This document shows, piece after piece, positions 35,996-48,856 of a stretch of DNA of 64,000 nt. The number at the start of each line of letters is the position of its first letter. Position 1 is the stretch's first letter. Under the pieces are notes generated by a model. The model searched no databases, was not told where the DNA came from, and saw nothing but the letters and a program-made list of their open reading frames with translations. The stretch covers positions 37,214-101,213 of the forward strand of contig JXTB01000228.1 in NCBI GenBank assembly GCA_002914805.1, written 5' to 3'. The position numbers and the translations under genes were made by a program. Source of the stretch: Parasponia andersonii (lineage: Eukaryota > Streptophyta > Magnoliopsida > Rosales > Cannabaceae).

Positions 35996-38900
35996 CCTCA
36001 TTACAACAAAAAATTTTTAAACGTGTGCTTTAATCAAATAAATCACACTAAATGAAATTAAAAACATGAAAAACAAATAACAGATGAGATTTTTACATGG
36101 TTAAGTTATATTACAATAAATTGCTCCATATGGGCATACCTAGAGAATGAAACGTATTATTAATGATATTTAAAGTATAAACACAAATGACTTAATCAAA
36201 GATAGACTCCCTCCAATCTTGATGCATGGTATTTGATTCTGTTACTTGTACGTTTTGTGAGCTCCACTTGACTTATTTGATTCTACGTTCTTGAACTCCC
36301 TTTAAAAGTGTTACGCTAAATACATATATGTAAAATAACTGTAAGTACACAGGTCGTAAACAAGTAATAAAGTGATAAGTATAGAGTTGTCGATTTTACG
36401 AAAAATTGAGTGTTAAGTCATCACTAAGTACCAAAATTATCGTAGCCTAATTTTATCTAGGTAACCAAATTAAATGAATTTATAATTTAAATAAATACAA
36501 AAAAGATAAATATAAATATAAAATATAGAGACTTCTATGCATAAAAGTATTAGGGGATTGCATTTACCTAACCATTAATTATGTCTTTTGATCACCAATT
36601 GCATTCAAATCAATTATTCCTAGCATAAAAGGTATTTCTACTCTCTCTTAAGTGCCAAATGAAATCATTCTTAATTCTCAGTTCTAATATCTCTATTTCG
36701 AACCTAGAAATTAGAAATTCATTATGTTCAATAGTTCTTTGATCATAGCTTCAAAGGAATTATAGGTTCTTTCAAACTCTATAAAAATTCTAGGTTATAC
36801 TATCCTATGGTCATATCTAAAAATTTTTCTCTTGAGTACCGAATTTTAGAAACCAATTCATCAAACTAATAGCTAATTAATTGAGAAGCATTAAGTGAAT
36901 AGCACAAATAAATTCAAGAACAACATCAAGAAACATATTAGAAATCAAGACATTAATATAAAATATAAGCTACATCATGGCCCAAGTATATAACACTTAA
37001 TTCAACATATGAGAATATGTTACTAATCTTATTAAGAATTTCATAATTCTAAACATATTTATAAATCAAGCATAATATAAAAATTCAAATGAGATTAGGG
37101 TGAGAAAGGGAATGAGAAAAACTCTTTTGTGGAGGTAGAACTTAAAGCCTACAATTTCTTCAAGCCACTTTCTTAAGCATCATCTCCAAGATTTTTGCTC
37201 CAAGCTCCTTGCTCTCTTGGATTTTTGAGCTCTCTTTGTTGTGTTTCCTTTCCAACTCTATGCACTTGAAATGGAGGCTTAAGGGTGTATTTAAGGAGCT
37301 CCAAGATGATTTAGACCGGATGAAATATCAACCATTCGATCAGATAAAGGTCGAGATTGGCCCTAAAAACTCGTTAAAAATACATTTCAGGACGTAGGGT
37401 AGCGCCACGGCGCTCCCTGGCAAGCACTATGGCGCTGTCTAGAAAACAAAATTCAAGAGCCTAGTGCATCGCTGTGCTACTATTCAAGCTCCACGGTGCT
37501 CTCAGTTCTCGAAAATCAGCACGACAAGTTTTTTTCTCGGGTGCATTGTTTCGCCTTTTAGTTCCGTTTTGCCTGATTTTATTTGCATTGTGTTATATTG
37601 GACTCAACTTCAATCTAAATGTGTTGAAATACCTATATTTAGCAGCAATTCATCTTGATTTTCATTTATTTACAAGAACTACAAAAACAAAGCAAAAATA
37701 CATCAAACTAACAAAAATACTTGAGATCTTACAAATATTTGAGCTGAATGATGCTTAATTTGTGAATGAATTAATCACTCGTCAAAAGGCTAGATCAATC
37801 TTTTCTGCTTTGGCGTCATATGTTCTAGAATTTATATCTTCTCCCGAAGAATACCTAGCCTTTCCCTCGAAGAACTAATAACATTCTCAAATATAAATTT
37901 TTCCTAGAGTCAACGCTAAGAACACTTATGTTTCACAAACTCACAAACCCGAATACCCTTATAATAAAACTCACAATTTTGCTCTGTTTTTGGCACATAT
38001 AAACTTCACAATTGATGAGCTTTATATAAACTTCGTGCTTTCTATTCCTCTGAAAAGAAGCAATTTTGACGTGCATAATCAATTATTCAATCAATTACGT
38101 CCAAAAAGATTAGTTACCAAATTTGTTATTCTGTTTTTGCAACATCAGAGTATAATAAAGAGAAACAATCAAAAATGCGAAAACACAGGTTTTAGTAATA
38201 TAATCTCGCATTAAAATTATTAAAAATATTATTCTCATATTGATTAGCAATAAGGAATGTATGGAAAGACATCTCACACCCATAAATGAGCCAAAATCGA
38301 ATTTTTCCTATTATAGTCACTGTTGTTGCAACAATAGCAACCAGAAAAGGAAAAAAATTAGAAAATGAGTAATATGTACTTACTCAAAAATGTGTCCAGC
38401 ATTTTCTCAATCAATTAGCAAAAATTAAATCAGAATAGTCAGAGGACACCTTGAATCATGTGCGAGGATTAAAAAGGAAAAGAATCAAATGAGAAACTTC
38501 ATAGTTTCCTTTTGTCCTGAAAATCATTCCAAAAATAGTCAAAATAGACAATCACCGAAATATCAATTAATCACAATTAATTTAGAGGTAATTGACGAAT
38601 CATGAGTTGGAATTAACCCAAATAAGATGCCAAAAAATAAGGGCATCAAACGTGGCCCTAACAAATTAAGAAATAATGGACGTAGTCAAAAGTTGATATG
38701 CGTACATGTCGAATTTCAAAAAATTTTATGTATATTGTTTTTAGCCAAATTATAATTATATTTCTTTGGCGTTCTCTATGTTGAACATTGTGAAATATAT
38801 ATATATATATATATATGTCCATAATTAACTAATTAGTATCTAAGTCATGCTAATTAGATTAACAAGTATATGGGATAATATCGTAAAAAACCCTATCGCT

Positions 38901-40853
38901 TTTAACCTTTTAGCATAAAAACTCGTACTTTTTCATTAATATTAAATAAAATATTTTATTTGTATTTTTCTATTAAACCTCGTCGGATTTACGTATATAA
39001 TCAAAATTGGAATTATTGCATAAACTTTTTTATTCTTTGAAGTTGTTTATTACTAAGTTGAGCTATGTTTCGTTCATTTTCTTCACATGTCTTTGTTAGT
39101 TTTCTTGTGATTTTTAGATTTTTATTCTTGTTTTTATATTTTGTAGGTAATTTGGAAGGAATGGAATGAAACGGAGCTGAAACAAAGAAGAAATGAAGCG
39201 AAACAAAGAAACTGGAAAAAACCGAGCCAACGCCGCGACACCAACTCTCAAGTTGCTCACCATAGATTCTCAGCGCAACGGTGCTGGGCAAGTGGCGCCG
39301 TGACACCAATGGTTTTGGTTAACTACCTATTTTCGGCCCATTTGGTAACTAAAGCTTCGAGAAATCACTCTGATACGGCTTTTTGCCCTCCTCAGCTATA
39401 AAAACACCTCTCTAACTCAGAACCACAGATGCGTAGAAGCCCTAAAACACCTAGAGGCGAGAGAGAGTTAGAATTGAGTTATTGGAGGAGCTTTGGGAGA
39501 CTGTTGGAGGAATGCTCATCTCATGGTCTTCGTTCCAGCAACCTTTCGTTTTTCTTCTTTTGTTTCTTTTCTTATCTTTTTTAGTTTAGACTTTGTAAGC
39601 ATGTCTTGAATATTTATTGAATTATATCAACATGCTTGGCTTGTTCCCTTGTGGTTAAGGGCTAATCGAAGCTCTAAACAATGAATAAAATTGAATGAAT
39701 ATTTAGTTTTCTTCATAATATTTGCTTTATCTAAATTGTCGTTATTCTTCAATGCGAATGTTTGATGTTTTAATGTTAAATTGTTTAGATGGCCAATTAA
39801 ATGAATTGATATGAATGTTTATGGGTATTAAGAAAATTTTTGGAAGTGTCTAGTTTATTTTTAAATTAAAAAAGTGGAATTTAACTAATGACCACGACTT
39901 ATTAAAAATTTAAAGTAAAATATCACACACACACACATATACACACTACTAAAGCTTGAACCCCTAATCTCCTTAATTCACACACACATTTTTAAATTTT
40001 TGGATCATTTGAGCTAGCTCTAGTTGGCTTTCAAAGTATCTAGCATCGTTTATAAAATTTTGACCCATTTTTTCATAATTAGATAAAAAAATTATGTCTA
40101 TCAACATCTTCAAATACATATTTTACGTACCAGTCAATCCTGAATCCTTATGATATTTAGGAAAAACAATATAAAGATAAACTATAAATAAAAGTACGAA
40201 ATTGATTCGCAATTATGATAATAATAAAATTTATTGTCTAGAAATAAAACAACATGCTACTTGAGCAAATCCCAAAAATTAACACATTAAGGTTTGTAGT
40301 TTAACTCACCACTTAAATAGATAGAGATTCATAAGTAACTTTCAGCTTTGTCCAAATTGAGTATCCAGATCATATTTTGTAGTGAACTATACTAACTTAA
40401 CAATAAATTGTATATGTCTATGTATAAATTATATATGGACAATTATTTATTATTTAATTTTAAAGGGTCGTTGACATTTACTGGTGTCGTTGTCGTTATT
40501 CACCCAATTTAATTATTTATTAAACTATTCTTAGCACCTACCCAAGAATATAGTAAAGGGTAAGAACAAGACAAACCCACAGAGAACAAAAGTCTCGCAA
40601 TTTAGTTCTAATTACTCCTGATACTAGTTAATTAAACGGGAGTCGTTTGATTAAGATAATAAAATAAAAGAAATCATAAATATAAACAAAGCAAAATGAA
40701 ATAGCAGTAGTGAAAACCGATATCTAATTGATTAGTTAGAGGTTATTTTCCACTACTAACCAATTCATTAATCTAATTACTAAGTCTCATATATTACCAT
40801 TACCAACTGAAGCTATCAACCTAGATTAGCCCACAAACACAACACTAGCCTAT
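35996..40853. other. AT-rich, probably non-coding gypsy-derived sequence
   Basis: No gene is supported. Stretches at 36340-36480 and 40520-40850 look like the non-coding regions of minus-oriented gypsy elements (phrases on tandem GTAATAAAGTGATAAG and AACCAAATTAA). Two GC-rich patches, 37394-37440 and 39220-39305, share words such as GCGCCACGGCGCT and GTGGCGCCGTG. A (TA)n tract is at 38797-38817 and a (CA)n tract at 39924-39939. Confidence 0.4.
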
Positions 40854-41588
40854 TGTTATGCCCCGCTCATTTGGTTTCCCAAAATCCAAATATCATTGCT
40901 CATGTCTCTAAGGTCCTTTATATATATACTGTTCACCCAAAAAAATTGAGAAAGGCCCTAGAACGTGGTGGACACTTCTAGAATGATCAAGAGAGGTCTT
41001 GGCCATGCTAGAAGACTCTAGTTAGCGCTACTAAGTCCTATAAGGTTCTAGACAAGGCCGGATGGTGCTAGATGGATTGGTCGTTCTTAGAAGCTCCTAG
41101 AATGACTTGGAAGAGCCAAGATGGTGGGTGAACCTCTTAGAAGAATCTAGACCATGTTGGTTCTAGAATTTCTATGTAAATATCTTTGTAGATATTACAA
41201 CTTTATTTAAGAATATTCTAGACCCTTCGTAAGATCATGCCACTTGGCACGATCATAACTGTTGGTTGATTTAGGCTTGTCTATATAAAGGACCTCTTGG
41301 GTTCATTTGTACACAAGTTCCATTTGTGAGAGTTGTAAGCATTCTAAGAGAAATACAAAGCTTTCATTCACCTAAACTCTCTCATCCTTACCATTTTATC
41401 TCAAAAGCTTACTTTAAGTCCCTTTCTTGAATATTGGTAGGTTGACTTAGTGCAAACTCTCTCATCCTTACCATTTTATCTCAAAAGCTTACTTTAAGTC
41501 CCTTTCTTGAATATTGGTAGGTTGACTTAGTGTGACGGACTATGCTAAGTACCATACGATTGTCTAGTTTGAGGCTAAGGTCGTGACA
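40854..41588 (+). repeat. 5' LTR of the chromovirus
   Basis: TGTTATGCCC..GTGACA, 735 bases. TATA box CTATATAAAG at 41281. Contains an 80-bp tandem duplication at 41374-41533 that is single in the 3' LTR. U3 holds several CTAGAA/TTCTAGAA words. Confidence 0.9.
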
Positions 41589-41591
41589 GCG

Positions 41592-41604
41592 TGGTATAAA
41601 AGCC
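41592..41604 (+). promoter_or_regulatory. Primer binding site (altered)
   Basis: TGGTATAAAAGCC, a changed form of the initiator tRNA-Met complement TGGTATCAGAGCC, three bases after the LTR. Confidence 0.7.
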
Positions 41605-41641
41605 AAGTTACTCGTTGTATCTTGGTGGTTTCATTGTCTAA

Positions 41642-42843
41642 ATGAAGACTATGGCTACAACTCCTGACCCCGTCAAAGTTGGTATTTTTGAACGTGGGTG
41701 TGATGAAGGGAGGAAGGGTGCTACCTGCGGCAAGTCGAGAGACATGGTGACTAGCTTAGAGGCTAGAGTTTCCCGACTAGAGTCCAACTTGGGCACGCTG
41801 AGTGAGCGTGTAGACGATTTAGATGGCCGTTGCGATGGTTTGGAGATCGAGGATACGGAAATTCACAGCGACATCAAAGATGCGCTTGGTAGGCTAAAGA
41901 CCAACTTAAGGTGCGAGATTGAATCCCTTTGTTCGGAGATTGCCAAGGTACAAGATTTCTTCCAAAGAGAACTCAGTAATGTTTTACTTTGTGCAAGCGA
42001 GCGGTAGCCATAGGAGTTACCGCCATAACAACCATTGAGGTAAGGAAGGTTGAGGTACCTAAACCAAAGACCTTCAATAGTACTCGCAACACTAGGGAAG
42101 TTGAGAATTTCCTATGGGGACTCGAATAATACTTTGAGGCCACTGATGTGACGGACGATGCCGGAAAAATTCGTAATGCTATCTTGTATCTAACCGATAC
42201 CGTCATGTTATGGTAGAGGCGGAGACACGGGGAGATGCAACGAGGGATGTGCACTATAGCCACCTTTGATGACTTCAAAAGAGAGCTAAAAAGGCAATTC
42301 TTCCCCGAGAATGCCGAAGAGGAGACAAGAGGCTGTCTTCATCACCTCAAACAATCTGGTAGTGTTAGAGACTACGTGAAAGAGTTTACCACATTCTTGC
42401 TCGAAGTCCCGGACACTTCAGATAAAGACGCCCTATTCTTGTTCATGGATGGTCTTCAGAACTGGGCTAAGTTAGAGCTCAAGCGTCGTAGTATCCAGGA
42501 CTTGGCCGATGCTATTGCAGTAGCCAAGAGCCTTGTTGATTACTCTACCAATAAGGACGCTTCTAATGCCAAAGACAAGAAGGGTAGTGGAGTAAAGAGT
42601 GTGGGAGAGCAAACAAAAGGAGGAAAATGGAACAAAGATAGTTCCTCATACAGGCACAAAGACAAGGGCAAAGAGAAGGAAGACCGTGACTTCTCTAAGC
42701 CAAGAGTCAAGTGTTTTCTTTGTGATAGGCCACATTGGGCACGTGAGTATTCCAAGAAGAAAGCTCTCAATGCCTTAATTTCCTCTGAGCCAAGCCAAGA
42801 AGAAAGTGATAGAGAAGATGGTGGTGTATGTGTTGGTTACTTG
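41642..42843 (+). pseudogene. Chromovirus gag
   Basis: Begins MKTMATTPDPVKV and includes a coiled-coil stretch (LEARVSRLESNLGTLSERVD). Broken between about 42005 and 42235, then open again with FDDFKRELKRQFFPENAEEE and the rest of the capsid region. The zinc knuckle reads CFLCDRPHWAREY, where the last Cys is replaced by Tyr. Ends at TAA 42844-42846, where gag and pol would normally be continuous. Confidence 0.85.
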
Positions 42844-42858
42844 TAACTCCTAAATGCC

Positions 42859-45800
42859 TTGCAGTCGGCCCCTAAGTCACAAGCTAAAGGCCTACTTTTT
42901 GTGGATGCAACAATCAATAATAAAGCAACTAAAGCTTTGGTTGATAAGGGTGCATCCCACAACTTCGTCTCTGTTAAGGATGCTAGGCAGTTAGGCTTGA
43001 CGGTGTCCAATGGAAGAGGCTCCCTTAAGGTAGTGAACTCAACAGTACGCCTTATCCATGGGGTTGCTCATAGTGTTAAGGCTAGTCTAGGGGCATGGGT
43101 TAGCCAACTTGACTTATCAGTGGTGCCAATGGATGATTTCGCAGTATTGCTTGGTTTGGAATTTCTTGATGTAGTGCGGGCATTCCCTGTTCCTTTTGCT
43201 AACTCTATGTGCATCATAGATGGTGAAAAGGCTTGTGTGGTACCAACAGAGTGGTCCACAAAAGCAAGAAACAAAGTACTCTTTGCATTTCAATTCAAGA
43301 AGGGTTTGAGAAAAGAGGAGGAGAGTTATTTGGCCATCCTAAAGGAGCATGATGATGAAGAGTTGGAACCTCAAGATAACCTGCCCATAGAGGTGCAAAT
43401 TATCTTGGATGAATTCCAAAATGTGATGCATGATGCCTTGCCCAAGAAACTTCCACCTAGGAGAGAGGTGGATCATGAAATCGAGCTTGAGCAAGGCACG
43501 AGGCCACCTGTGATGAGTCCCTATCAAATGGCCCCTCTGGAGTTAGCGGAACTCCGGAAACAACTAAAGGAGTTGCTTGATGCGGGTTTCATTAGGCCTT
43601 CTAAAGCTCCTTTCGGTGCCCCAGTGTTATTCCAGAAAAAGAAAGACGGCTCACTAAGGATATGCATTGATTACTGGGCTCTTAACAAGGTAACGGTGAA
43701 GAATAAGTACCTCATTCCGCTTATTGCTGGCTTATTCAATCAACTTGGGAATGCTAGATATTTCTCAAAGCTTGATCTACGCTCGAGGTACTACCAATTG
43801 CACATAGCAGAGGGGAATGAGCCCAAGACCACGTGCGTGATAGGGTATGATGCTTATGAATTCTTAGTCATACCATTTGGTCTTACCAATGTACCTGCTA
43901 CCTTTTGTACCCTCATGAATAAGTTATTTCATCCCTACCTCAATCAGTTCATGGTAGTCTATCTTGATGATATAGTTATCTATAGCAAAACCATAGAAGA
44001 AGACCTAGAATATTTGAGGAAGATGTTCGTGGTCTTGAGGAAAAACCAACTATTCATCAAGAAGGAGAAGTGCTCCTTCGCCCAAGAGGAAGTGATGTTC
44101 CTAGGGTATAAGATAAAGGATAGGAAACTTATGATGGAAGAAGCCAAGGTGCAAGCCATCTAAGAGTGGGAACCCTCTACTAAGTTGCTAGAGTTAAGAT
44201 CCTTTCTCAGACTTGTGAACTATTATAGGCAGTTCATCAAGTCCTACTAAGCAAGAGTAGCACCACTTACTAACCTGCTCAAGAAGAAAAAGTCTTAGGA
44301 ATGGACACTTGAGTGTCAAGTTTCATTCGAAGACTTGAAGAGGGCGGTAAGCGAAAAGCCAGTTCTCAATTTACCCGATCACTCAAAGGCATATGAGCTA
44401 CATACGGATACCTCTGACTTTGCTATTGACGGAGTACTAATGCAAGAAGGACGTCCAATTGCTTATGAAAGCTGCAAGCTCAATGACACCGAGAGACGCT
44501 ACATGGTGCAAGAAAAAGAGACGACTGTAGTCATCCATTGCCTAAGGGTGTGGCGACACTACTTGTTGGGTACTCACTTCACGATCATGACTGACAATGT
44601 AGCCACAAGCTACTTTCAAACTCAAAAAAGTTGAGTCCCAAGCAAGCTTGGTGGCAAGATTTCTTGGTAGAATTTGATTACAAGCTTAAATACAAGCCTG
44701 GGAAGGCCAATATGGTGGCAGATGCCTTAAGCAGAAAGGTAGAGCTAGTTGCCTTAAGCAGGCCCGATAACACCTTGATAGAGAAAATCAAGGAAGGACG
44801 GGAACACGATGTTCTTGCAAAGAGCCTGCCTGTTGCCCCTGGTAACGGAAGGAAAGATGAGACATTTTTGACTAAGCAACGGACTTTTCTATGCTAAAGG
44901 CAATCGACTCTATGTGCCTAAGTAGGATAACTTAAGAAAAGAACTTATCAAAGAGTGCCACGATTCCTTGTGGGCTGGTCACCCAGGTCAGAAACGCACT
45001 CTTGCTCTTATCAAATCTATCTACTACTGACCTTAACTAAGGGATGATGTCGAGGCCTATGCACGAATTTGTCTTGTATGCCAACAAGATAAGGTGCAAC
45101 AATAATCACTGGGCGGATTGTTGGAATCTCTCCCCATTCGTGAGAGGCCATGGGAAAGTGTTTCTATGGATTTTATCACTATCCTGCCTAAGTCAGAGGG
45201 CTTTGGCAGCATTATAGTGGTGGTTGATCGCTTCAGCAAGTATGCCACCTTTATACCTGCTTCACCTGATTGTCCCACTGATGAGACCACGCAGCTCTTT
45301 ATGAAGCATGTCGTAAAACTTTGGGGAGTCCTATCAAACATCATAAGTGATTGTGATCCTCGATTCACTGGAAGGTTTGAGATAGAATTGTTCAAGTTGA
45401 TGGGTACAGACTTGAACTTTTCTACTAGCTTTCACCCCTCAAAGCGATGGCCAGACGGAAGGGTGAATGCCTTACTGGAGTTATACTTGAGGTGCTTTGT
45501 AAGTACCAATCAAAAAGATTGGGTAAAACTACTTGATGTAGCCCAATTCTCCTTTAACCTCAAGAGGAGCGAGTCTACAGGCAAGAGTCCTTTCGAGATA
45601 GTCATGGGTCAACAACCTATGACCCTATATGCCTTAGCAATAAGTTACGGTGGGAAGAGTCCTGCAGCATTCAAGTTTGCTAAGGTATGACATGAACAAG
45701 TGGAGTTGGCTAGGGCCTACTTGAACAAAGCTTCTAAAAGAATAAAAAAGTAGGCCGACAAAATGAGGAGGCACGCTGAGTATCAAGAGGGGGATTTAGT

Positions 45801-46225
45801 CCCTGGCAAGTTATTGCCCTAACAATTCAAAACCTTAAGGAATGTGCATAAAGGGTTGGTGCGCAAATATGAAGGTCCATTTCCAGTACTTAAGCGTGTA
45901 GGTAAGGTCTTCTATAAGCTTCAACTTCCAACCAAGTTAAAGATTTTTCCTGTCTTCCATGTTAGCATGCTAAAACCCTATCATGGAGATGAGAGAGATC
46001 CTTCAAGGGGCGAATCCAACACGACTCCTACTGCGGTGGTAACCTCTTTTGATAAAGAGTTACAGTGCATCTTGGCTGATCTCTTGATCCGTCGACGTAG
46101 TGTTTCTAATTATCGGGAATTCTTAGTGAAAAGGAAGAATTTGCATGAGGCCGAGGCTAGCTGGGAGCATGAAGATGCCTTGTAGCAATTCAAAAACCAT
46201 ATCAAGCAGTTCAAAGTCGATGGCG
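42859..46225 (+). pseudogene. Chromovirus pol with C-terminal chromodomain
   Basis: Protease: ALVDKGASHNFVS, with the catalytic D-T/S-G changed to D-K-G. RT: RICIDYWALNKVTV, IPFGLTNVPATFC and the intact YLDD at 43960-43971; stop TAA at 44161. RNase H: LHTDTSDFAIDGVLMQEG at about 44398. Integrase: the His/Cys region near 44960-45090, MDFITILPKS at 45166, ISDCDPRF at 45346, and HPSKRWPDGRVNALL at 45435, where the final catalytic Glu is lost through a local pair of frame changes. The chromodomain (ILADLLIRRRSVSNYREFLV) lies at 46069-46182 and would guide integration to marked chromatin. At least seven stops in total. Confidence 0.9.
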
Positions 46226-46248
46226 CGATGGGGACGTCGTGAACTTGA

Positions 46249-46259
46249 GTGGGGGAGGG
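46249..46259 (+). promoter_or_regulatory. Polypurine tract
   Basis: GTGGGGGAGGG immediately before the 3' LTR. Confidence 0.8.
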
Positions 46260-46895
46260 TATTACGCCCTGCTCATTCGGCTCCCCAAAACTCAAATATC
46301 ATTGCTCATGGCTATAAGGTCCTCTATATATATATTGCTCACCCAAAAAGATTGAGGAAGACCCTAAAAAGTAGTAGACATGCTTGGCCACGCTAAAAGA
46401 CTCTAGTTGGTGCTACTAAGTCGTAGAAGGTTCTAGATAAGACCGGATGGTACTAGATGGATTGGACGGTCCTAGAAGCTCCTAGAATGACTTGGAAGAG
46501 CCAAGATGGTGGGTAAACCTCTTAGAAAGATCTAGACCATGTTTATTCTAGAATTCTCTATGTAAATATCTTTGTAGATATTGCAACTTTATTTAAGAAT
46601 ATTCTAGACTCTTTGTAAGATCATGCTACTTGGTACGATCATAACCGTTAATTGATTTAGGCTTTGCCTATATAAAGGACCCCTTGGGTTCATTTATACA
46701 CAAGTTCTATTTGTGAGAGTTGTAAGTATTCTAAGAGAAATACAAACCTTTTATTCATCTAAACTCTCTCATCCTTACCATTTTGTCTCAAAAGCTTACT
46801 TTAAGTCCCTTTCTTGAGTAGTAGTAGGCTGACATAGTGCGACAGACTATACTAAGTGCTACACAATTGTCTAGTTTGAGGCTAGGATCGTGACA
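46260..46895 (+). repeat. 3' LTR of the chromovirus
   Basis: 636 bases beginning TATTACGCCC (TG changed to TA) and ending GTGACA. It matches the 5' LTR with roughly 88-90% identity by eye and lacks the 80-bp duplication. Confidence 0.88.
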
Positions 46896-47242
46896 CTATG
46901 CTCTCCTAATGTATTTTACAAACACCATATCTTTTCACTAAATTAATTGGCAAAATTCCTACTCTAATGAAAGCATTAAGCACTTAGAATTAAGTTGATC
47001 TAGAATTATGAGTCTACAACTGCAGAATTTCCAAACCCCCCTTCCTCCCAAAAAATGCAAATACACATGTACAAATTAAATTCTACTAATTCAGCAATGT
47101 AGCAAATAAATTCGTAATGCAGTTTTCAGCTAAGATAAGTAATAAAGTCCTGATATTACCTCTTAAACTAATCCATATCCTACCCACAATCACTAAATTA
47201 GACTTAGAAGTTACAATACTCAAGTAGATATATATATATATA
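46896..47242. other. Flank of the chromovirus, gypsy-like non-coding
   Basis: Continues the sequence interrupted at 40853 (AAACACCATATC, ATTAGACTTAGAAG). No gene. Ends in a (TA)n run before the MITE. Confidence 0.5.
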
Positions 47243-47483
47243 GGTTGCCAATCTAATATGTATTTTTTTTTTAACCTATGGGTAGTTATTTTTTTTTTAG
47301 TTATTGGATCACCATCTAATGGTGATCCAATGACTATAATGAAGTGTATGAAAAGACGTGCATCATTAATGCTTTTTCTCTCTCTTATTTTTTACAATAA
47401 AAAAATATACATGCTAAATTTTCATTGGCCAAATTAATACATATACATAGGTAAAAAAAAAAAAACCTACTGGATTGGTGCCC
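47243..47483. mobile_element. MITE in a (TA)n tract, copy 1
   Basis: 241 bases. Left end GGTTGCCAATCTAATATG, right end complementary to GGGCACCAATCCAGTAGG, so the imperfect terminal inverted repeats share CCAATC..A(G/T)TAGGTATTTTTTTT. TA repeats abut both ends (47230-47242 and 47484-47509). A 29-base palindrome lies at 47303-47331. No ORF. Confidence 0.82.
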
Positions 47484-48524
47484 ATATATATATATATATA
47501 TATATATAAAACAAGTCTAAATATAAGGGACATAGCTTAGGATATCACACAATCATGAAGTATAGTCCATAAGTTAATCGGTCCATTTTTTTTCCCAACT
47601 TTGTTTATCTCATCTTTGGTATAGATTTCTATGCCACGACACCATAAGTTTAAAACATGCATGCATTAGTTAAGAATCATTTATCGATAATTACTAAACT
47701 TACATTAAAGATTTAAGTGTTAAGTTAAAATGTTATACCATAGTAGTAATATTCTCGTATAGATTCTCATTCATAATCATTTCTCTCAACATTCACACTC
47801 TGTTATTCGGTTGGTTGGTGTGGATACTACAACTATAACATAAATTTTCTTGAATTAAAAAGAATTATAAATTCAATAAATCTATAAAAGAATTAAATTT
47901 AATATGAAAAAGTAATAAATTAGAAAAGTCTAAATTATACCTTAATTGAGAGGACCACTTTTTTTTTTTTTAACCCGTCTCTTTTCTTTTGCGCTTAGTA
48001 ACAAAAGCCTCTATAAAAAAATCTCAAAAAAACAAAAGTTTATATTTAACACATGAATTAATTTAAAAGTTATTTATCACATTTATACTTTCATGATTTT
48101 TACCGCATCTTGTTCGAGAGGATATCCAAGTGGAACAAAAATATATATTCTTTCATTAAACGAGTATCATCTTACATATTAATTAGTACATAATCAATTA
48201 GTTATGTAATGTAATCATATATACATATATCAAAGTAACTAGTAATAATAGCACAAAGATGAGATTTACACCGTGTCGTATAGTGCTAATAAAAGTATGC
48301 CGCTAGTCTTGAAAGTTAAGCGATTCATAATTGAACTTGCACGACTCTTACTATAGTTTGACATAAGGGATGGCTTAATGAACACTATAAAATACAAAAC
48401 GTAGACGCTCGTTTGCTATAAGTTTATAATATAATATCCTAATAATATCAATACACCACATTAAATAAAAAATACTAAGAAATCAATCAAACAAATAATC
48501 AGAATAAAGACAAAAAACTTACTC
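47484..48524. other. AT-rich, nothing recognised
   Basis: No coding or repeat structure beyond the flanking (TA)n. Confidence 0.5.
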
Positions 48525-48856
48525 ATATAAAATGTCAGGTGCGGATGAGCCAATGTCCACCAAATTTGTAAAATATGTTACATCCTCTTTAACAAAATAA
48601 TTGTAGTGTCTATCAATTCCATACATCTCACTATCGAACGTCACATAAATTGAGTAATCATCATGTTTCTTCATCGTTATTTTGTATAAACTTCTGAGAA
48701 CATTAGGAGGGATAGTAATCTTAGTTTGTTAGGAGGTCCTGACCGTCTAATGCTAGAAGACGCTGAATGATATTGTCTCTTGAATATATATGGTTGATTA
48801 ACAGGCAGCATTGGTGGTGGAGATGGATTTTTCATTGTTTGTTTCTTCTTAGGCAT
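48525..48856 (-). pseudogene. Unidentified coding remnant
   Basis: On the minus strand ATG at 48856 opens MPKKKQTMKNPSPPPMLPVN and a Ser/Arg-rich piece. A one-base shift near 48725 leads to a second open block: TIPPNVLRSLYKITMKKHDD, then YVTFDSEMYGIDRHYNYF and VTYFTNLVDIGSSAPDILYE, followed by GTAAG, which could be a donor. Base composition is higher in GC than its flanks. I do not recognise the family. Its place upstream of a CACTA-like end at 50150 suggests a transposon gene. Confidence 0.45.

Larger units (their letters stand above)
40854..46895 (+). mobile_element. Chromovirus-type Ty3/gypsy element with both LTRs, decayed
   Basis: LTRs at 40854-41588 and 46260-46895, primer site at 41592, gag, protease-RT-RNase H-integrase in order, chromodomain at the end, polypurine tract before the 3' LTR. 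CTAT precedes the 5' LTR and follows the 3' LTR, a probable target duplication. The coding region is interrupted by many stops. It lies inside older gypsy-like non-coding sequence, which resumes at 46896. Confidence 0.9.

Noticed and set aside
39013..39309. 98-codon minus-strand ORF
   Set aside because: Low complexity, Lys/Asn-rich end, in a transposon-derived region.
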